Source: Pseudomonas sp. DNDY-54
Lineage (GTDB): Bacteria > Pseudomonadota > Gammaproteobacteria > Pseudomonadales > Pseudomonadaceae
Assembly: GCF_019880365.1 (NCBI RefSeq)
Contig: NZ_CP082271.1
Coordinates: 1 to 64,000 of the forward strand
Direction: 5' to 3'
DNA: 64,000 bases
The position numbers were made by a program, and so were the translations under genes. The notes beneath the pieces were generated by a model. That model was given only the letters and a program-made list of their open reading frames with translations. It was not told where the DNA came from and made no database searches. Below are positions 60,125 through 64,000 of this stretch, in pieces; positions within the stretch are counted from its first letter, which is position 1; every line of letters starts with the position of its first letter.

Positions 60125-61606
60125 ATGAAAAAGCTCGCGCTCGCCGTTGCCATACCTCTCGCCCTCGTCGGGGCTGCTACCTACTACACCAGCACTCAGG
60201 TCGAATCGATTGCTCGCGACGCTGTCGAGCAGGCCAACGTGAAGTTGCGTCAGATGAATACCGGCGCCGATGCTGACGCCAGCCTGACGCTGCTCAGCTT
60301 CGAGCGTGGCTTCTTGTCCAGCGCCGCCCGCTACCAGATCGACATTAACGTCCGCGACGATGAAGGGGAAACCCGGCACTACGCGCTGCTCCTGCAGGAC
60401 CGCCTCGAGCATGGCCCGTTTCCGGTTTCGCGCCTGGCCCACGGCCAGCTGATGCCCGTCGCCGCGCAGAGCCATTTTCAGCTCGAGCGGACCCCGCTGA
60501 CGCAGAACCTATTCGACGCCGCGTCGGGTGAAGTCCCGCTGGTGGGCGACGTGACCATCGGCTACGACGGCAGCCAACGCGGTGATCTGCGCTCGGCTGC
60601 GCTCGATCTTCAGAATGAAGACGGCACCGTGCGCGTCGCGGCCGGCACCATCACCTTCGATGTGACGAAGGATGCCAACGCCGTGCGCATCGACGGTGAA
60701 TTGCCTGAAGTGGATATCAACCTGCAACGCCGCGACAGCGGTAAGCCGGTGCACGTAAATCTGCGCGGCATCGGCCTGAGTGCCGACAAGCAGGACTACG
60801 CCAGTGGCATCGGCCAAGGCCCGTCTTCCTTCACCCTCGAACGAATGGAAATCCAGACTGGCGATAGCCCCGCCGTGGTCATCCAAAAGGCTTCGCTGGA
60901 CGAACAGCTGAGCCGTGGCAGTCGCGGCCTCGACCAGACCATCGCCTACCGCGTCGGCGAGGTGAACCTGCAAGGGCAGACCTTCCGCAACTTCGCGCTG
61001 GCTTTCAGCCTGCGTAACCTGGAGGAGGCCAGCCTCAAGGCATTGGTCAACAGTTACGAGGCCATCCTCGAGAGCAGCCCCACCCCGCAGGATGCCGTCG
61101 CCAACATGACCGACGTTCAGCAGCAGGCATTGCAGGCGCATGCGCTGGCGCTGCTCGAACACAAGCCCACCCTGGCGCTTGACGAGTTCGGCTTCGAGAG
61201 CGCGAACGGCGCCGCCCGCCTGTCCGTCGTGCTCGACCTGCGTAGCCCAAGCGAAGACGCCTACACCCCCTTCGCGATGATGTCCGGCGCGCTCGCATCG
61301 CTCAATGCCGAAGCCGGTATCGACAAGGGTTTGATGGGTGATGTGGCGAGTCTGATCGTGCAGCGCAAGCAGCGCGGTGGCGAGCCGGATCCGGTTGCGC
61401 TGCAGAAGGAAACCGAGGCCGCGACCGCCTTGTTCAGCGGCTTGGCACTCGACACCGGCTGGTCCCGCCTGGAAGGGGAGCGACTGGTCAGCGCGCTGCA
61501 CTATGCTGACGACAAGGTGACGTTCAACGGCCGTGACATGAGCGTTGAGGAGTTCATGGGGTTTGCCTTCGGGTCGGCACAGCGATCCGGTCTGCTCGGC
61601 CAGTAA
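60125..61606 (+). CDS. DUF945 (YdgA-like) exported or membrane-anchored protein
   Basis: 493 residues starting MKKLALAVAIPLALVGAATYY, an uncleaved anchor or signal peptide, followed by a long repetitive beta-rich region. The family layout fits E. coli YdgA: TQVESIARDAVEQANVKL near the start and a C-terminal EEFMGFAF. E. coli YdgA is an inner-membrane or periplasmic protein of unclear role. ATG 60125 is the natural start; a strong terminator follows. Confidence 0.85.
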   Translation: MKKLALAVAIPLALVGAATYYTSTQVESIARDAVEQANVKLRQMNTGADADASLTLLSFERGFLSSAARYQIDINVRDDEGETRHYALLLQDRLEHGPFPVSRLAHGQLMPVAAQSHFQLERTPLTQNLFDAASGEVPLVGDVTIGYDGSQRGDLRSAALDLQNEDGTVRVAAGTITFDVTKDANAVRIDGELPEVDINLQRRDSGKPVHVNLRGIGLSADKQDYASGIGQGPSSFTLERMEIQTGDSPAVVIQKASLDEQLSRGSRGLDQTIAYRVGEVNLQGQTFRNFALAFSLRNLEEASLKALVNSYEAILESSPTPQDAVANMTDVQQQALQAHALALLEHKPTLALDEFGFESANGAARLSVVLDLRSPSEDAYTPFAMMSGALASLNAEAGIDKGLMGDVASLIVQRKQRGGEPDPVALQKETEAATALFSGLALDTGWSRLEGERLVSALHYADDKVTFNGRDMSVEEFMGFAFGSAQRSGLLGQ

Positions 61607-61623
61607 GCCTCTCCCGCCTACAC

Positions 61624-61649
61624 AAAAGGCGGCCACGAGCCGCCTTTTT
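61624..61649. terminator. Terminator after the DUF945 gene
   Basis: AAAAGGCGGC / GCCGCCTTTTT stem around CACGA. The A-tract on the 5' side lets it also act on the minus-strand nucleotidase gene. Confidence 0.92.
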
Positions 61650-61659
61650 CATGCCAGCC

Positions 61660-61680
61660 GTAGGGTGGGCTTTAGCCCAC
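61660..61680 (+). repeat. Dispersed palindromic repeat
   Basis: Forward copy of the repeat, ending GGTGGGCTTTAGCCCAC, 10 bp after the terminator. The last isolated copy in the window. Confidence 0.82.
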
Positions 61681-61744
61681 AACCGATGCGTCGGCCAACC
61701 GGCAGCTGACGCGACCAGACCCACCTTACGAACCAACGCTCCTA

Positions 61745-63562
61745 TCAATCGACCCGCTGAATCCGCCCCTCGACACGCGCGCTAAACGGCTGCGGTAACG
61801 ACTCGATGTAGCTCACCAGCGCATCCAGATCCACCGGTCCCACGACACGGTTGGTGCCTTCGGTGAGCACGGTGAAGTTGTCGCCACCACCGGCGAGGAA
61901 GGAATTGACGGTGACGCGGTAGGTCGCCGCGGGGTTGATGAGGGCACCGGCCGTATCACGCATTTCACTCACGCGGTTTCCGTTGGGGCGACTGGCGGAC
62001 CAGCTGTATTGAATGCCGGCGGGCTTGAGCAGGCGAGGGTAGCTCTGGCCGATCCATTGTTGTTCCAGCAGCGTCTTGAGTTGCGCGCCGGTCAGGTCCA
62101 TGGAGACCAGATCGTTGGCAAACGGCTGGATGGCGAACAGCTCACCCCAGGTTACTTCGCCGCTTTCCAGGTCCGCGCGGATGCCGCCCGGGTTCATGAA
62201 GCTGATCTGCGCGTCGGTAGCGACGCGCTGGGCATCGGCGATCAGGTTGCCCAAAGCCGATTCGCCTGCCGATGTCTCGGTGCGGGTGAGGGCGGTTTGC
62301 GCAAGCCCAACCACCCGCGCGACCAGCGGCTCGACCCGTGCGTCTGCCTGGGCCACCAGCGCGGCGACGTCCGGGTCAGGCGAAAGCCCAGCGCCCTGAT
62401 CGGCCCAGGTGGTGAGGACGGCAGCGGACTTCTCGACGACATCGCGGCTGCGGCGGCTGACCACCAGATCGATATCCGCATAGGCCGTGCCGGCCGAGAA
62501 GGCTTGGGTTACGAGGATCGGCTTGCCGTTGGCGTTGGGCACCAGTGCGTTGGTGAAGCCGTGGGCGTGGCCGGAAATGACCACGTCCACTTCGTCATTC
62601 AGGCGCTCGATGATATCGACCACCGGTCCTTCGACGGTGTTCGCCTCCGGGTTGGTCGCGCCGTTGTAGCTGGTCTGCTGACCGCCCTGGTGCAGGGCGA
62701 CCACGATGGCCCGCACACCCTGACGGCGCAGTTCGGCTACCGATCGGTTGATGGCATCCGCCTCGTCGATGAAGCGCAGCCCGGCGACGCCGCTCGGCGA
62801 GACGATGGACGGAGTTTCCTTCAGCACGGCGCCAATCACGCCGATGCGCACGCCGCCAGCGTAGTAGATGGAGTAGGGCGGCAACAGGGATTCGCCGGTT
62901 GCCTGGTCGATCACGTTGCTCGATACCGTGGGGTAGCGCGCGCCTTTCCATTCGTCTTCGAGGAAGGGTCCGTTGGCGTGGATGCCGCCGGTGAGCTGGC
63001 GCAGCAGTTCCGTCTTGCCGTAATCGAATTCATGGTTGCCGAGGGTGCCGATCACGTTGCAGCGCTGCTGCGCGGGGGGCTGCGCGCTGCGGGACATGTC
63101 CATCTGACGGCTGAAAGGGCGGCAATACGGGTTAGCCAGCAGGTTGAGCAGGCTGATCGAAGGCTCGTCGCGCAGCAACGCGGAATTGGGTGGCGAAGCA
63201 CCGACCTGATCACCGTCATGCACGATGAGCGTGTATTCGCCGCCGGCGGATTTCAGGTACGAAGCGAGCACCGCCGCGCCACCGGCAGGCCGTCCGGCGA
63301 CGGTGCGCGGGGACAGCTGGCCGTGGAAGTCGTTGATGCTCAGAAGGTTGACCGACACCACCGGCTCGGGCCGCCAGTCCGGAGCGCGCCAGCTGCGACG
63401 TTCACTGGCCCGCTGTCTGGCACTGAGGCCCTCCAGCGGCGGGTCGCGATAATCCTGCTCAATGGAGCCGTGCTCGGGCGGTATCGCTGTTTGAGCCAGC
63501 GCCGGGCCGGCGAGGCCGACCAGGCTTGCCGCAAACAGCCATTCCAGTGCGCGCATGTGCAT
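61745..63562 (-). CDS. Secreted bifunctional metallophosphatase / 5'-nucleotidase
   Basis: 605 residues. Signal peptide (ALEWLFAASLVGLAGPALAQ), then a calcineurin-like metallophosphatase domain (about 60-340) with SINDFHGQL, VHDGDQVGASP, GNHEFDYG and the late H-x-H motif ISGHAHG. The C-terminal 5'-nucleotidase substrate domain (about 385-600) includes ESALGNLIADAQR, NPGGIRADL and VTVNSFLAGGGDNF. It releases phosphate from nucleotides or sugar nucleotides in the periplasm. ATG 63562 has GAGGA at good spacing. Confidence 0.93.
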   Translation of the reverse strand: MHMRALEWLFAASLVGLAGPALAQTAIPPEHGSIEQDYRDPPLEGLSARQRASERRSWRAPDWRPEPVVSVNLLSINDFHGQLSPRTVAGRPAGGAAVLASYLKSAGGEYTLIVHDGDQVGASPPNSALLRDEPSISLLNLLANPYCRPFSRQMDMSRSAQPPAQQRCNVIGTLGNHEFDYGKTELLRQLTGGIHANGPFLEDEWKGARYPTVSSNVIDQATGESLLPPYSIYYAGGVRIGVIGAVLKETPSIVSPSGVAGLRFIDEADAINRSVAELRRQGVRAIVVALHQGGQQTSYNGATNPEANTVEGPVVDIIERLNDEVDVVISGHAHGFTNALVPNANGKPILVTQAFSAGTAYADIDLVVSRRSRDVVEKSAAVLTTWADQGAGLSPDPDVAALVAQADARVEPLVARVVGLAQTALTRTETSAGESALGNLIADAQRVATDAQISFMNPGGIRADLESGEVTWGELFAIQPFANDLVSMDLTGAQLKTLLEQQWIGQSYPRLLKPAGIQYSWSASRPNGNRVSEMRDTAGALINPAATYRVTVNSFLAGGGDNFTVLTEGTNRVVGPVDLDALVSYIESLPQPFSARVEGRIQRVD

Positions 63563-63812
63563 TGTTTTGTCCTCGGGGCGTTGGGGTCGGACCGAAGCTA
63601 GAAAGCGCGCATGGCAGGTTCATGACCGCTTGTTGGCGTTTTGACGAGCGCCGACGTGCGGCAGCTGGCATCGGTCGGTCGCGCAGATGCCGTAGGCGCT
63701 CGACCTAACGGGTGTGCGGCCCGTGCCGTGTCGCCCGTCGCGACTGGCACTGCGTCCCGAACGCGGCGGCCTGGCTGTCGGTCGGTATGCATAACCACCG
63801 GGAGGGTCGACG
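63563..63812. other. Divergent intergenic region
   Basis: 250 bp between the nucleotidase and the DUF4126 gene, which point away from each other. It must carry both promoters, but no pair stands out. GGAGGGTCGACG before 63813 is the ribosome site of the next gene. Confidence 0.4.
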
Positions 63813-64000
63813 ATGACGATATCCAGCAATCTGTTTTGGGGTGCCCTGGCGCTTGGCGCGGTGACCGGCATGCGCAGCATGCTGGCGCCGACGATGGTCA
63901 GCCGCGCATTGGCCACGCGGGATGATATCGATGACGCTGACGAGCCGGCGCGCACCTTGGCGTCTCGCCGCGCGCAGCAATTCCTGCTGCCCATGGCTGC
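63813..64000 (+). CDS. DUF4126-like membrane protein, cut by the window end
   Basis: The first 62 codons of a gene running off the window. It begins MTISSNLFWGALALGAVTGMRSMLAPTMVSRALA, with the GA-x-TGMRSM pattern of DUF4126 proteins. It has a hydrophobic start and GGAGGG as ribosome site. The remainder cannot be seen. Confidence 0.65.
   Translation, partial: MTISSNLFWGALALGAVTGMRSMLAPTMVSRALATRDDIDDADEPARTLASRRAQQFLLPMA

Noticed and set aside
62009..63601. A 530-residue frame antisense to the 5'-nucleotidase
   Set aside because: Sense gene has signal peptide and both phosphatase domains; the antisense frame is a compositional artefact.

Overview
The window looks like the replication-origin end of a Pseudomonas/Stutzerimonas (P. 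stutzeri group) chromosome, numbered from the first base of dnaA. Support: the dnaA-dnaN-recF-gyrB block, Pseudomonas-type parS sites, the familiar order plsC-gmhB-glyS-glyQ-tag-htrB ... def-fmt-rsmB-trkA / LysM-dprA-tsaC-qor-hemF-aroE, high-GC coding sequence, a trehalose synthase of the P. stutzeri type, and integron attC sites like those of P. stutzeri chromosomal integrons. The species call is inference from recalled families, not from a search.

Layout. 1-6210: replication genes with three parS-like sites. 6.3-7.9 kb: ahpF without ahpC. 8.0-14.6 kb: lipid/LPS acyltransferases, gmhB, glycyl-tRNA synthetase, tag, a PilZ protein and a small TPR protein. 14.7-28.5 kb: an ectoine uptake and degradation cluster (ehuBCDA divergent from enuR, then eutB-eutC-doeA-doeB-doeX-[yhhQ]-doeC-doeD). 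It sits between two genes that I recall as close neighbours in other pseudomonads. Inside it is a queuosine-precursor transporter gene with a preQ1-I riboswitch-like leader. 28.5-38.9 kb: the core block continues (trkA, rsmB, fmt, def, LysM, dprA, tsaC, qor, hemF, aroE). 38.9-50.1 kb: stress and signalling genes (DUF883, pbpG, treS, two DUF2934 proteins, a quinone oxidoreductase, two hybrid histidine kinases).

50.6-57.1 kb is the most unusual part: eleven low-GC gene cassettes, all on the + strand, separated by ten attC sites. No integrase gene is visible in the window, so this is a CALIN (cluster of attC sites lacking an integrase) or one end of a broken integron. For nine of ten cassettes the attC 5' box is exactly complementary to the start of its own cassette, which fixes the boundaries. 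Cargo includes a SEFIR-domain protein, two potassium-channel-like proteins, a two-gene cassette (winged-helix-like protein plus small membrane protein), DUF4279 and DUF2059 proteins, a stomatin-tail-like coiled-coil protein and several unknowns. The SEFIR and two-gene cassettes are the best candidates for undescribed defence or conflict functions.

57.1-64.0 kb: palindromic repeats, a nicotinamide riboside import/phosphorylation pair (pnuC plus NadR-like kinase), a 142-bp tandem repeat array built from inverted palindromes, a small membrane protein, a DUF945 protein, a secreted 5'-nucleotidase and the start of a DUF4126 gene cut by the window edge. I saw no rRNA, tRNA, CRISPR array or insertion sequence.
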